Shown here one piece after another: positions 55,164 through 64,000 of a DNA stretch of 64,000 nucleotides. The DNA is taken from positions 186,001-250,000 of the forward strand of contig CBDCWT010000047.1 of assembly GCA_965223305.1 (NCBI GenBank), read 5' to 3'. The DNA comes from CBDCWT01 sp965223305 (GTDB lineage Bacteria; Planctomycetota; Planctomycetia; Pirellulales; Pirellulaceae). Numbering within the stretch: position 1 is the first letter of the stretch; the number at the start of each line of letters is the position of its first letter. The translations under genes were made by a program, and so were the position numbers. Under the pieces are notes generated by a model. The model was given only the letters and a program-made list of their open reading frames with translations. It was not told the DNA's origin and ran no database searches.

Positions 55164-55794
55164 ACCTCCTAACGCTTTCGGGTTACGAAAAACGCGACTA
55201 CTATCTTGTGCGTGCAAGAGGGTTGCGTGCAAGAGGGCGAAAGCACGACTTCAAGGCGGACGCTTTCGGGTTCCGAAGGGAAGCAACGGCGAATGGGAAC
55301 CTCGTGCACGCACTCCGCCCTGAGCTGGTTTGGCGCAAAACCACCCATGGAAAGTCAATTGTTAAAATGGAAAGTCTGGGTAGACATGCGCAGTCTTAAT
55401 ATGGAGATTCTGGGGGACTAAGTGCTTCCCATTCGAAAACTCGTTGCTAGAATCACGGACTTAAGTAACCGGTATCACATTTGACCTCTGAGCGTCATTG
55501 TCTGATTCACTCCTTCACGTTGGATCGGACGGGGGGAGTGCCGGTAGCAGCCGAGTTTCGACACCTGGATTAGATCGAGGCAGCAGCAGAGCCAGCGTAG
55601 CTCCGGCGCATCTACACTCCCGAGTCGGCACACGCCTACCTTCGCCAACTTTCACGTTCTCACCCCGGAGGCGTGACCACACCCTGGAGGCTTCGTCTGA
55701 GCAAGTATCGGGAGCTGAACGCCGGTGCGAGCGGCAACGGAGCAGGAGACATCAAAAGACCTCGGTAAGCACGGACCCAAGGAAGCAGCTTACG
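55164..55794. other. leader region of the polysaccharide operon
   Basis: About 630 bp before the asparagine synthase start. It includes a short imperfect direct repeat (GTGCAAGAGG, near 55210-55240) and an AT-richer stretch at 55340-55500 likely to hold the operon promoter. I could not assign -35/-10 boxes with confidence. The long ORF entering asnB from 55498 is chance read-through of a stop-free frame. Confidence 0.4.
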
Positions 55795-57906
55795 ATGTGT
55801 GGGATCGCAGGAGCCGTATCGCTGAGAGGCGAGCCGCTTGACGTGTTTCGGCTGAAGCCGATGGTGGATGCCATGGCGCACCGTGGACCGGATGACGCGG
55901 GTTACCTTGTGTGGCAGACGGGCGTCCACGCAACGCGGGCGAATTCTTACGGTCGGGAATACACGGACGGCGACTTTCGCGCGAACTGCCCTTGGCTGCC
56001 GCCGATCGATTCTCCGGTTGGCCAAGACAGTCTGCAGGCGAGCCATTGGGATCTCTTCTTTGGACACCGCAGATTGGCGGTGATTGACCTCTCGCAGCGA
56101 GGTCACCAACCGATGAGTGACCAGCCGCGCGACATCTGGCTGACTTACAACGGAGAGATCTACAACTTTCCTGAGATCCGCGCAGAGCTGCAGACGCTGG
56201 GATACGATTTCATTAGCGATTGCGACACGGAAGTTGTGATACACGCTTACCGCGCTTGGGGTACTGATTGCATTCGCCGCTTCAACGGCATGTTCGCCTT
56301 AGCGCTTTATGATGACCGGCGGAAGCGGGTTTGGTTGGCGCGCGACCGCTACGGGGTCAAGCCGCTTTACTACACGACGACGCCCAGCGGGACGTTTGTC
56401 TTTGGTTCCGAGATTCGCGCGATCCTCCAGTATCTGCCGGAGACACCAGGGGTCGATCTCGCGGCGCTGAATCAGTACTTCTCGTTCCAGAACGTTTTTG
56501 GGGATCACACGTTGTTTGCGGGGATCAGGCTCCTTGCCCCCGGAAGCCACATTGAGCTTGATTTGGCGGCCGGTCGCGGCAACGGCAGAGGGATTTCACC
56601 GGTTCAATATTGGGACTTTGACTTTACTCAGGAGTCGAATGCGTCGGTGGACGAGCTTGAGGAGCAGCTTTTCGACCTTGTTGCCCAGGCGGTCAAGCGG
56701 CAGTCGATCAGTGACGTGCCGGTGGGCAGTTACTTGAGCGGGGGCATCGACTCGGGGAGTGTGACGGCGATCACCAGCTCGACGTGGGGCAGGATTGCCA
56801 CGTTCACCGCCGGTTTTGACTTATCGGACGCTTCGCAGCATGAGATTCGTTTTGACGAACGCCGCCTAGCAGAGCAGATGGCCAGTCAGCTGCAGACAGA
56901 GCACTACGAATGCGTGCTGCACGCTGGTGACATGGAAGAGGCGATGCAGGACCTTGTTTGGCATTTGGAGGATCTGCGAGTGGGGCAATCCTATCCGAAC
57001 TTCTGTGTTGCCCGGCTGGCCAGCCGGTTCGTCAAGGTGGTGATGACCGGTATTGGTGGCGACGAGTTGTTTGGCGGATATCCTTGGCGGTATGCCGCGG
57101 CGGTTCGTGGGGGAACGGACAGCTATGTGAAGAGCTACTATCGTTACTGGCAGAGGCTCGTCCCCAACCGAGACAAGCCGCGGCTGTTCAATTCTGACGT
57201 GATGCAACAGTTGGGGCAGGTGAACGGCGGTGGATCGGAGCTGCTGTCGGATGCCACCTGGACTGCGTTTCGCCAGGTGTTTCCGCGGCATGTGTCGGGA
57301 AAGACGTATGCCGAAAAAATCAACAACGCGCTCTATTTCGAGTGCAAGACTTTTCTGCATGGTTTGCTCGTCGTTGAAGACAAGCTGTCAATGGCCCACG
57401 CTTTGGAGACGCGGGTTCCTTTCCTGGACAATGAACTCGTCGATTTCGCCTGCCGTGTTCCGTTGTGTTATAAGATCGGCGGACGTCGCAAACTGAAGCG
57501 GGTGAACGAGAACGATCCGATCGCCAAGCGACGCGAGTACTACCTGAGGAATTCTAGCTACGGAAAGAACATCCTCCGCAAGACAATGGAACGGCTGCTT
57601 CCGGCCCAGATCACTCAGGCGGCCAAGCAAGGCTTCAGCGGTCCGGACGAATCGTGGTTTCGCCACACCAGCGAGCGGTACTTGCGAGATGCGCTGCTCG
57701 GCGAGGGAGCTCGGATTTTCGACTACTTCAACAGGCAGTACGTGCACGAAGTCATCGATCGACATTGTTCAGGAATGAAGAACAACCGCCTGCTGATTTG
57801 GTCCCTGCTGAGTTTTGAGTGCTGGTTGCGCGCCTTTCAATGCGGCTCGAATCGGCACAACCACGCGTTGCAAACAAGATCGCGTTATCAGCCGGTTCGT
57901 CTTTAG
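55795..57906 (+). CDS. asnB: asparagine synthase (glutamine-hydrolysing)
   Basis: 703 residues from ATG 55795. This start puts Cys at position 2 (MCGIAGAV), the glutaminase nucleophile after Met removal; GGA lies upstream. Glutamine amidotransferase domain about 1-235 with 'AHRGPDDAGY', 'FGHRRLAVIDLS' and 'LTYNGEIYN'. The synthase domain follows with ATP-pyrophosphatase loop 'SYLSGGIDSGSVTAI' (about 313-327). It is longer than housekeeping AsnB (about 550-630). Enzymes of this type in polysaccharide clusters often amidate a sugar or uronic acid, and being first in this operon points to that. Confidence 0.9.
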   Translation: MCGIAGAVSLRGEPLDVFRLKPMVDAMAHRGPDDAGYLVWQTGVHATRANSYGREYTDGDFRANCPWLPPIDSPVGQDSLQASHWDLFFGHRRLAVIDLSQRGHQPMSDQPRDIWLTYNGEIYNFPEIRAELQTLGYDFISDCDTEVVIHAYRAWGTDCIRRFNGMFALALYDDRRKRVWLARDRYGVKPLYYTTTPSGTFVFGSEIRAILQYLPETPGVDLAALNQYFSFQNVFGDHTLFAGIRLLAPGSHIELDLAAGRGNGRGISPVQYWDFDFTQESNASVDELEEQLFDLVAQAVKRQSISDVPVGSYLSGGIDSGSVTAITSSTWGRIATFTAGFDLSDASQHEIRFDERRLAEQMASQLQTEHYECVLHAGDMEEAMQDLVWHLEDLRVGQSYPNFCVARLASRFVKVVMTGIGGDELFGGYPWRYAAAVRGGTDSYVKSYYRYWQRLVPNRDKPRLFNSDVMQQLGQVNGGGSELLSDATWTAFRQVFPRHVSGKTYAEKINNALYFECKTFLHGLLVVEDKLSMAHALETRVPFLDNELVDFACRVPLCYKIGGRRKLKRVNENDPIAKRREYYLRNSSYGKNILRKTMERLLPAQITQAAKQGFSGPDESWFRHTSERYLRDALLGEGARIFDYFNRQYVHEVIDRHCSGMKNNRLLIWSLLSFECWLRAFQCGSNRHNHALQTRSRYQPVRL

Positions 57907-57946
57907 TACAGCTAGTTCAGCGCCAGTCCTGTAGTCCCGCGAGTAA

Positions 57947-59032
57947 ATGAAGATCGAACTCCTTCAGTCCGAATTCGTGGATCGCTACGATCGGTTTCTG
58001 CAGGACCATCAGCAAGCCCTTCTCTACTACTCTTATCGGTTCAAAGACTTCTTGTGCGACTTGCTGGACTGTCACTCCGAGTACTGGGTGGCATCGCGAA
58101 AAGGGCGAATATGCGGCGTGCTGCCGTTGATGTTTCGAGAGCACAGCAGTCAACGGGTGTATAACTCGCTGCCTTTCTTTGGCAGTCATGGAGGCGTTAT
58201 CGCAGCGGATGAGGAGGCCCGAACCGCACTGACTCAAACCTACAACAAGATCGCTTGTGCGCCCTCGACGATCGCGGCGACACTGGTTTCCAATCCGCTG
58301 GTCCCGACGCCGTCGTCAGAGGTCCGGTTTAACTACACGGACCGCCGGGTCAGCCAGCGGACCTATCTGCCAGGTGACGGTGACCTCTGTCCGCGGATCG
58401 CGTCGAGCGCCCGCAGAAATGCCAACAAGGCCGTGCGGGAAGGTATCACGGTCGATATTGATGCGGGGCAGATCGACTGTCTCCGACGAATGCACCAAGA
58501 GAATCTTCGGTCGCTAGGTGGGACTCCCAAGTCAGACCATTTTTTTGCCAAGATCGCCGCACATTTCGTAGCGGGTCGGGATTTTGATCTGTACGTAGCC
58601 AAGCGGGACGGCCGGGTGGTGGCAGGGCTTCTGCTGTTCTATTTCAACGGGGTTGTCGAGTACTTCGTCCCAGCGACCCACTCCGAGTACCGGTCGCTGC
58701 AGCCGATGGCGCTGATCCTGCAGACGGCGATGGCCGATGCCAGCCGGCGCGGGTGCTCGATTTGGAACTGGGGAGGTACCTGGACCAGCCAGTCGGGGGT
58801 CTATCGTTTCAAGAAGAAGTGGGGAGCTGAGGAAAGCGAATACAGTTACTACACCCAGCTGAATGACCGTTCTCTGCTGGGATGGAGCCGTGGCGAAGTG
58901 CTGGACCGGTTTCCCAACTTCTTTGTCGTACCTTTTGCAGCCATGAACCAGGTTGACCCTGTCCAAGAGGACGGCCGCCCCGAAGCAACTGAGCACGAAC
59001 CCCTCGCAACCTGTGTCGACGTGGCGAGCTGA
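57947..59032 (+). CDS. FemAB/GNAT-type acyltransferase
   Basis: 361 residues. The C-terminal acetyltransf_6/FemAB-like domain has 'SARRNANKAVREGITVDID' region (about 152-170), 'YVAKRDGRVVAGLLLFYFNGVVEYF' region (about 216-240), 'MADASRRGCSIWNWGGTW' region (about 263-280) and 'GVYRFKKKWGAEE' (about 285-297). The N-terminal half is a second, degenerate GNAT lobe. Likely transfers an aminoacyl or acyl group to a glycan precursor. 4 bp before the ABC ATPase gene, in the same operon. Confidence 0.82.
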   Translation: MKIELLQSEFVDRYDRFLQDHQQALLYYSYRFKDFLCDLLDCHSEYWVASRKGRICGVLPLMFREHSSQRVYNSLPFFGSHGGVIAADEEARTALTQTYNKIACAPSTIAATLVSNPLVPTPSSEVRFNYTDRRVSQRTYLPGDGDLCPRIASSARRNANKAVREGITVDIDAGQIDCLRRMHQENLRSLGGTPKSDHFFAKIAAHFVAGRDFDLYVAKRDGRVVAGLLLFYFNGVVEYFVPATHSEYRSLQPMALILQTAMADASRRGCSIWNWGGTWTSQSGVYRFKKKWGAEESEYSYYTQLNDRSLLGWSRGEVLDRFPNFFVVPFAAMNQVDPVQEDGRPEATEHEPLATCVDVAS

Positions 59033-59035
59033 GCG

Positions 59036-60328
59036 ATGGACGACGGAGCCGTTGCCGTGACCGATTTGGGCAAGCAGTACCAGATCACTCGAGCCCGGGA
59101 GCCCGGCAAGACGTTTCGTGAAGAACTCGTCGATTTCGTGACCCATCCGCGGCGACGATGGAGAAGCGGCCAGCCGTCAGCGAAGAAGTCGATTTGGGCC
59201 TTGCGTGGTGTGTCATTTCGGGTTGCGCGCGGAGAAGTGCTCGGCATCGTAGGCCGCAATGGCGCCGGCAAGAGCACACTCTTGAAAATCCTGTCGCGTG
59301 TGACCGATCCTTCGGAGGGGCGCGCGGTGATCCGGGGGCGCGTCGGGGCGTTGTTGGAAATTGGCACCGGTTTCCACGCCGAGTTGACCGGTCGCGAGAA
59401 CATTTTCTTGAATAGCGCCATCTTGGGAATGCGGCGATTCGACGTCAAACGCAGATTCGACGACATCGTCAGCTTCGCCGACTTGGAAGAGTACATCGAC
59501 ACACCCGTCAAACGCTACTCGAGCGGGATGTACATGCGGTTGGCGTTTTCTGTCGCGGCTCACCTGGAGCCCGAGATACTGATCGTCGACGAAGTGCTCG
59601 CGGTAGGCGACGCGCAGTTCCAGAAACGCTGTCTGCAGAAGATGGGCGACGTCGCCTCCGAAGGTCGAACCGTATTGTTCGTCAGCCACAATATGCCGGC
59701 GATCAAACGCCTTTGTCAGCGAGCGATTCTGCTGGACTCCGGCCAGGTTGTACTGCAAGGCAGTGTCTCCGAAGTCGTCGGCGCCTATCTCAGGCCGAAA
59801 AACTCGGAACCTGCGCGGGTTTTCTCCCACGCAGTCCCACATTCCGGAACGGGAGACGCCCGCATCCGCCAAGTCGAGGTCCTCGACGCTGAAGGGAACG
59901 CGATTTCCAACGTCTACCTGGGACAGCCATTCCGGATCTGCTTGACGATCGAGGTGATCAGACCCGTCGAGGATGCGATCGCAGGAATCTACATCTCTAC
60001 GCTGCAGGGAACTGTGGTGACCGCCTCGTATAGTTGCGATGACGATCAACCTCCTTGGTCCCTGCCGGCTGGTTGGCATCGGATCTGCCTCGACCTCCGC
60101 ACGACGTTGTTGCCGCAGCAGTACACGGTCGACGTGTCTCTACACCATTCCAACGGAACGGACCTCGACTTTGTTGCGCAGACGGTCGACTTCGACGGGC
60201 TTAACGTCGCCTCGGACAGCAATGACAGTTTTCGTTGGACGAGAACGCGGGGGTTTGTTCGTCCTGCTGGCGTATGGCATCGGCCGGCACTGGCTGAGCC
60301 GTTAAGTATTCACTCTTCTGAAGGTTGA
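59036..60328 (+). CDS. ABC transporter ATP-binding protein, Wzt/TagH type
   Basis: 430 residues. Nucleotide-binding domain about 1-245: Walker A 'GRNGAGKST' (about 73-81), the short 'LLEIGTGFHAELTGREN' Q-loop region typical of O-antigen exporters (about 103-119), signature 'YSSGMYMRLAFS' (about 161-172), Walker B 'ILIVDEVLAVGDAQF' (about 180-194) and 'SHN' switch. The C-terminal beta-sandwich Wzt-type domain (about 265-415) selects the glycan to be exported. No permease gene is visible in the window, so the TagG/Wzm partner must lie elsewhere. Confidence 0.9.
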   Translation: MDDGAVAVTDLGKQYQITRAREPGKTFREELVDFVTHPRRRWRSGQPSAKKSIWALRGVSFRVARGEVLGIVGRNGAGKSTLLKILSRVTDPSEGRAVIRGRVGALLEIGTGFHAELTGRENIFLNSAILGMRRFDVKRRFDDIVSFADLEEYIDTPVKRYSSGMYMRLAFSVAAHLEPEILIVDEVLAVGDAQFQKRCLQKMGDVASEGRTVLFVSHNMPAIKRLCQRAILLDSGQVVLQGSVSEVVGAYLRPKNSEPARVFSHAVPHSGTGDARIRQVEVLDAEGNAISNVYLGQPFRICLTIEVIRPVEDAIAGIYISTLQGTVVTASYSCDDDQPPWSLPAGWHRICLDLRTTLLPQQYTVDVSLHHSNGTDLDFVAQTVDFDGLNVASDSNDSFRWTRTRGFVRPAGVWHRPALAEPLSIHSSEG

Positions 60329-60332
60329 ATTG

Positions 60333-61307
60333 ATGTTGCTAAGAGATCGTCGCGTGTTGGTCATCGGCGGAGCCGGCTTCATTGGTTCGCATATTGTCGA
60401 GCAGCTCTTGCAAGAGCCAGTTGGCGAGGTAGTGGTACTGGACAACTTCGTCCGTGGCTCGAGAGGAAACCTCCAGGCGGTGGAGCAAGACGCTCGGTTG
60501 CAAGTTGTGGAGGGTACGATCACCGAGCCGCGCGTACTCGGCGAGCTGATGCAGGGGACGGACTATGTTTTTCACTTGGCGGCGCTGTGGCTATTTGAAT
60601 GCGTGCACGAGCCGAGGCAGGCGGTCGATGTGAATATCGTCGGGACCTACAACGTCGCCGAGGCTGCGGCGCGGGCGGGTGTCAAGAAGGTCGTCTATTC
60701 TTCCTCGGCCTCTGTTTACGGCGACGCCGTGTTGACACCGATGACCGAAGACCACCCGTTTAATAACCGCACGATGTACGGCGCGACCAAGATAGCGGGA
60801 GAGCAGTTCTTTCGAGCTTACCACGAGCAGCACGAACTCGACTACGTGGCGCTCCGCTACATGAACGTCTACGGCCCTCGCATGGACTATCGAGGCGCGT
60901 ATGTGAGTGTAATTATGAAAGTCCTTGATCGAATCGACCGCGGCCTCGCTCCGATCATCTACGGAGATGGTGCTCAGGCGTACGACTTCGTGCATGTGTC
61001 CGATGTTGCCCGTGCCAATTTGCTCGCTTTGAAGAGCAGTGCTACGGACGACTGTTTTAACGTGGGTACAGGAGCCAAGACCGATATCAACGACCTGGTC
61101 GATCGGCTCATACGGTTGACCGGTAGCGAGCTGACGCCGGAATATCGGCCACAGCAAGAGATGTTCGTTACCCAGCGAATCGGCAGCACTGAAAAGGCCG
61201 AGCAGCTGCTGGGTTTTCGCGCGGCAGTTTCTTTGGACGACGGTCTGCAGAGTGTCGTGGAGTGGCGCACCGAGGATCAGCGTGCGCTGGAGGGACGGCC
61301 TGTATGA
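60333..61307 (+). CDS. NAD-dependent sugar epimerase/dehydratase
   Basis: 324 residues; ATG 60333 with AAGG 8 nt upstream. Extended SDR fold: NAD motif 'GGAGFIGSHIVEQLL' (about 12-26), 'YSSSASVYGD' with the catalytic Ser (about 120-129), 'MYGATKIAGE' with YxxxK (about 145-154) and 'RYMNVYGPRMDYRGAY' (about 174-189). Typical UDP-glucose/UDP-N-acetylglucosamine 4-epimerase-like protein. The exact substrate is not determined. It overlaps the next gene by 4 nt (ATGA). Confidence 0.88.
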   Translation: MLLRDRRVLVIGGAGFIGSHIVEQLLQEPVGEVVVLDNFVRGSRGNLQAVEQDARLQVVEGTITEPRVLGELMQGTDYVFHLAALWLFECVHEPRQAVDVNIVGTYNVAEAAARAGVKKVVYSSSASVYGDAVLTPMTEDHPFNNRTMYGATKIAGEQFFRAYHEQHELDYVALRYMNVYGPRMDYRGAYVSVIMKVLDRIDRGLAPIIYGDGAQAYDFVHVSDVARANLLALKSSATDDCFNVGTGAKTDINDLVDRLIRLTGSELTPEYRPQQEMFVTQRIGSTEKAEQLLGFRAAVSLDDGLQSVVEWRTEDQRALEGRPV

Positions 61308-62518
61308 CCGTTGATCGCGAGTTCTTAGCACCGGCGGAGCAGCACCGCGCAATTCCGATCACCAAGCCGCTCTTCGGTGAGGAGGAGCTGCGAGCGGTGC
61401 AAGAGCCTTTGCTGACCGGTTGGGTTGTCCAAGGACCCTTCGTGCAGCAGTTTGAAGAGGGATTCTCGTCGTTCACCGGCAACCGGCACTCGATCGCAAC
61501 CAGCTCGTGTACCACGGCACTCCACGTCGCCGTCGCGGCCCTGGGACTCAAACCGGGTGACGAGGTCATCATACCGGCGTTTACTTGGGTGTCGACCGCG
61601 AATGTGGTGGAGTACATGGGCGCTCAGCCGGTGTTCTGTGACATCGATCTTGAGACGTTCAATATCGACGTCCGCCACCTGGAGACTCTGATTACGCCTC
61701 GAACTGTCGGCGTAGTTCCAGTGCATCTGTTCGGTTTGTGCGCACCCATGAAGCCCCTGCTTCAGATTGCCAACAAGCACCACCTTTGGGTCGTTGAGGA
61801 CGCAGCGTGCGCGTTCGGCGCCGGGATTGGCACACAGCAGGCCGGTTCGTTCGGTGACCTTGGAGCGTTTAGCTTTCACCCACGCAAGTCGATTACTACA
61901 GGTGAGGGCGGCATGCTGACCACTCAGAGTCCGGAACTCGATGAACTTGCCCGCAGCTTGCGTGATCATGGAGCGTCGATCACCGACCGCCAGCGGCATA
62001 CGATGAAAACGGGTTTCTTGTTGGCCGAGTACGAACACCTCGGGTTCAACTATCGGATGACAGATTTGCAGGGCGCGTTAGGTTGCGCACAGCTGCGCCG
62101 GGCCAACTCGATCCTGAGCCGCCGCGCTGAATGTGCCAAGCGATATGATGACATGTTGGTCGAAGCCTCATGGCTGCGCACACCGCGGTTTCCTGCCACG
62201 CACCGACACGCCTATCAAGCCTATGTGTGCCTGTACAGCCCAGAGGAACCGACGGTGGCGAATGTTGGGCCTCTGCATGCCCGGCGGAACGCTCTCATGC
62301 AGCGGCTTGCCGAGCATGGGATTGCCACGCGGCAGGGCACACATGCACCCGTGCTGCTTGGGTACTACGCCGGCAAGTACGGTTTGCAACCTGAACAGTT
62401 CCCAAACGCGTATCTGGCTGATCGATTGACGATGGCGTTGCCGCTGTTCCCACAGCTGACGGAGCAAGAGCAAGAACTTGTGGTACGGACTCTGTGCATC
62501 GAGCAGGCAACGGGATAG
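61304..62518 (+). CDS. DegT/DnrJ/EryC1-family sugar aminotransferase
   Basis: 404 residues from ATG 61304, which overlaps the previous stop (ATGA) and follows GGAGGG. PLP-dependent fold type I: 'TSSCTTALHVAVAALGLKPGDEVIIPAFTW' region (about 66-95), 'VEDAACAFGA' (about 164-173) and 'SFHPRKSITTGEGGML' with the PLP Lys (about 189-204). Aminates a keto sugar made by the preceding SDR enzyme, giving a nucleotide amino sugar for the glycan. Confidence 0.92.
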   Translation: MTVDREFLAPAEQHRAIPITKPLFGEEELRAVQEPLLTGWVVQGPFVQQFEEGFSSFTGNRHSIATSSCTTALHVAVAALGLKPGDEVIIPAFTWVSTANVVEYMGAQPVFCDIDLETFNIDVRHLETLITPRTVGVVPVHLFGLCAPMKPLLQIANKHHLWVVEDAACAFGAGIGTQQAGSFGDLGAFSFHPRKSITTGEGGMLTTQSPELDELARSLRDHGASITDRQRHTMKTGFLLAEYEHLGFNYRMTDLQGALGCAQLRRANSILSRRAECAKRYDDMLVEASWLRTPRFPATHRHAYQAYVCLYSPEEPTVANVGPLHARRNALMQRLAEHGIATRQGTHAPVLLGYYAGKYGLQPEQFPNAYLADRLTMALPLFPQLTEQEQELVVRTLCIEQATG

Positions 62519-62563
62519 GTGAGATTGCGGTTTCCAGCTTTCGGTAGAGAAGGTGGTGGACAG

Positions 62564-63847
62564 TTGAGGATCTTCATTGGCCTTGTCGAAGTGGCCGGCT
62601 ACTACGGCCAGCTCTCCAGAGGGTTGGAGGAGCTGGGAGTCAGGACGACTTACGTTCCGCTCAACTTCCTCAAGTATGACTACACGCCACCGAACGGACT
62701 TGTCAAGCTGCTCAGACGTGCCGTTCAGCTGCGGACCTCGAACAGGCGGCAAAAGTGGTTCGTTCGTCTGTGGTGGCGCATCGTCCACTATTTGACGTTG
62801 GCGACCCTATTTGCCTGGGCTGTGACCACTCACGATGTTTTTATCTTCTCTTTCAAAAGCAGTTTTTTCTACTTTTGGGATCTTCGCTTGCTACGGGCGT
62901 TGAACAAACGAGTAGTGTATGTTTTTCATGGCAGCGATTCGCGGCCGCCGTACATTGGCCGTGGGGCGCAGACTCGCATGGACCCTCGCGACATTGTGGC
63001 CTTGGCGCGAACCATGAAGGTTCACATTCAGACCATCGAGCGGTACGCCGATTTCATCGTCAATTGGCCTCTGGCGGCCCATTTTCACGAAAGGCCAATT
63101 GTCTCGTTCCATATGATTGGGCTGCCATTTACGGCGGCTGAGGTCAGTCCGAACAGCATCCACCGGACAAACGACGGTAGCGTCCGCATTGTCCACGCCC
63201 CGTCTGCGCCACGATTCAAAGGTACGGCAGAAATTCGCTCCGCCATCGAGCAGTTGAAGTCGAGAGGACACGCTATCGACTATGTTGAGCTTATCGGCAA
63301 GTCCAACTCGGAGGTACTGCGGGAACTGTCCTCATGTGACTTTGTCGTTGACCAACTGAACGGCGATGGTCCCATCAGCGGCTTTGGCACCGAGGCTGCG
63401 TTCTTCGGTAAGCCTGCTCTGAACGGCACGCACACAACGGACGCTTGGGAAATCCACGGGGAAGACAACGCTCCCCTAGTGCACCACTGCCGAAACGCCC
63501 CAGCCGCTTTGGAGGGTGCCATCGAGCAGCTGATCGTCGATAAGGAATATCGTGTCGAGCTAGGCCGCCGAGCGCAGCGGTTCGTACGCTCGAAATGGAC
63601 GCCGCGGGAAGTTGCCAAGCGCTACGTGCAGCTGCTCACTGACGGCCCCGACCCCAGCTGGATGTTCGACCCGAACGAGTTGCGATACGTCCACGGGTGG
63701 GGCCCAGAAGAACATCTGAAAGAAACGGTCCGCCAAGTGATCGTGGAGGGTGGAAGGGAAGCGCTGCAGGTTGCGGACAAGCCGGAGCTAGAACGTCGAT
63801 TCATCGAGTTCGCGGGGCTCGATCCGGACTCGCCGCAGGGTGCCTGA
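62564..63847 (+). CDS. glycosyltransferase-like protein
   Basis: 427 residues from TTG 62564 (AAGGTGG upstream; typical opening 'RIFIGLVEVAGYYGQLSRGL'). GTG 62519, directly after the previous stop, is the alternative. GT-B-like features: 'VFHGSDSRPPYIG' (about 123-135), 'RIVHAPSAPRFKGT' (about 215-228), 'ELIGKSNSEVLRELSSCDFVVDQL' region (about 249-272) and 'GTEAAFFGKPAL' (about 283-294). A hydrophobic stretch near 75-105 may touch the membrane. Last gene of the operon. Confidence 0.75.
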   Translation: MRIFIGLVEVAGYYGQLSRGLEELGVRTTYVPLNFLKYDYTPPNGLVKLLRRAVQLRTSNRRQKWFVRLWWRIVHYLTLATLFAWAVTTHDVFIFSFKSSFFYFWDLRLLRALNKRVVYVFHGSDSRPPYIGRGAQTRMDPRDIVALARTMKVHIQTIERYADFIVNWPLAAHFHERPIVSFHMIGLPFTAAEVSPNSIHRTNDGSVRIVHAPSAPRFKGTAEIRSAIEQLKSRGHAIDYVELIGKSNSEVLRELSSCDFVVDQLNGDGPISGFGTEAAFFGKPALNGTHTTDAWEIHGEDNAPLVHHCRNAPAALEGAIEQLIVDKEYRVELGRRAQRFVRSKWTPREVAKRYVQLLTDGPDPSWMFDPNELRYVHGWGPEEHLKETVRQVIVEGGREALQVADKPELERRFIEFAGLDPDSPQGA

Positions 63848-63867
63848 TAGTGAGCCCAGTCTACACG

Positions 63868-64000
63868 CTACATGCCGATCTTGTCGCTGCTCAAACGATG
63901 GGCTTTCGTTCGCTCCGCAACGAACACCTCTCCTTCACCGGTTGACTTCAGGATGAGCGCGCCCGCTCCGACGACACATCGTTCGCCAATTGTGATGTTG
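63868..64000 (-). CDS. hexapeptide-repeat acyltransferase, NeuD-like (3' end only)
   Basis: Only the C-terminal 43 codons are in the window; the gene runs off the right edge. Reading inward: 'NITIGERCVVGAGALILKST' then 'GEGEVFVAERTKAH', ending at a TAG (63868-63870). The IG-x4-GAGA spacing is the left-handed beta-helix hexapeptide repeat of sugar O- or N-acyltransferases. It is convergent with the polysaccharide operon, whose products it may modify. Confidence 0.6.
   Translation of the reverse strand, partial: NITIGERCVVGAGALILKSTGEGEVFVAERTKAHRLSSDKIGM

Noticed and set aside
55498..55794. 99-codon N-terminal extension of asparagine synthase
   Set aside because: It would bury the catalytic Cys that must follow the first Met; the extension is an open frame by chance.

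Overview
The window is chromosomal DNA of a planctomycete, probably of the Pirellula/Rhodopirellula branch. The evidence is the gene content. There are paired DUF1549/DUF1553 and DUF1501 genes, a DUF1592/DUF1552 pair, planctomycete-type cytochrome c motifs, a PVC-type membrane-bound dehydrogenase with a heme-binding partner, and a giant secreted protein beside a pseudopilin. The DNA is moderately GC-rich, genes lie on both strands in short operons, and the intergenic spaces are unusually full of palindromic repeats.

Layout. 1-7.4 kb: a giant GspK/cassette-A-like protein (5' end outside the window) overlapping a type II pseudopilin. 8-12 kb: pdxH, then a heme-binding HEAT protein and a membrane-bound dehydrogenase that are normally one polypeptide. 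12-20 kb: an SMC-like ATPase with two DUF4332 domains and altered Walker motifs, a zinc-ribbon membrane protein, an HD phosphohydrolase and a cysteine-rich secreted protein. 20-30 kb: an FAD oxidoreductase, a deiodinase-like redoxin interrupted by an in-frame UGA, an ABC exporter, a formyltransferase/polysaccharide deacetylase pair and an SRPBCC protein. 30-44 kb: a secretin-domain/EF-hand protein, DUF1501 and DUF1549/DUF1553 genes, a BlaI/M56 regulatory pair with twin operators, a YjbQ protein, the DUF1592/DUF1552 pair and tRNA-Arg(CCT). 44-48 kb: two family 2 glycosyltransferases and a pyruvyl transferase. 49-55 kb: a second DUF1549/DUF1553 plus DUF1501 pair and small membrane or TerB-like proteins. 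55.8-64 kb: a surface-polysaccharide operon (asparagine synthase, FemAB/GNAT protein, Wzt-type ATPase, sugar epimerase, DegT aminotransferase, glycosyltransferase) and a convergent hexapeptide acyltransferase cut by the window edge.

The strongest unusual signals are two. (1) A probable selenoprotein at 23585-24766: a UGA sits at the catalytic position of a deiodinase-like T-x-P-P-F motif, and a bacterial SECIS-like hairpin with a GGUCU loop lies just downstream. (2) A family of six non-autonomous mobile elements, each a 174-bp imperfect palindrome flanked by a 4-bp CTAR duplication. Two copies are identical over their full length and sit exactly in the stop codons of two unrelated genes, where they rebuild the TAA. 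A second, modular intergenic repeat family (tandem hairpins in a fixed order) fills most of the remaining spacers and produces many spurious ORFs.
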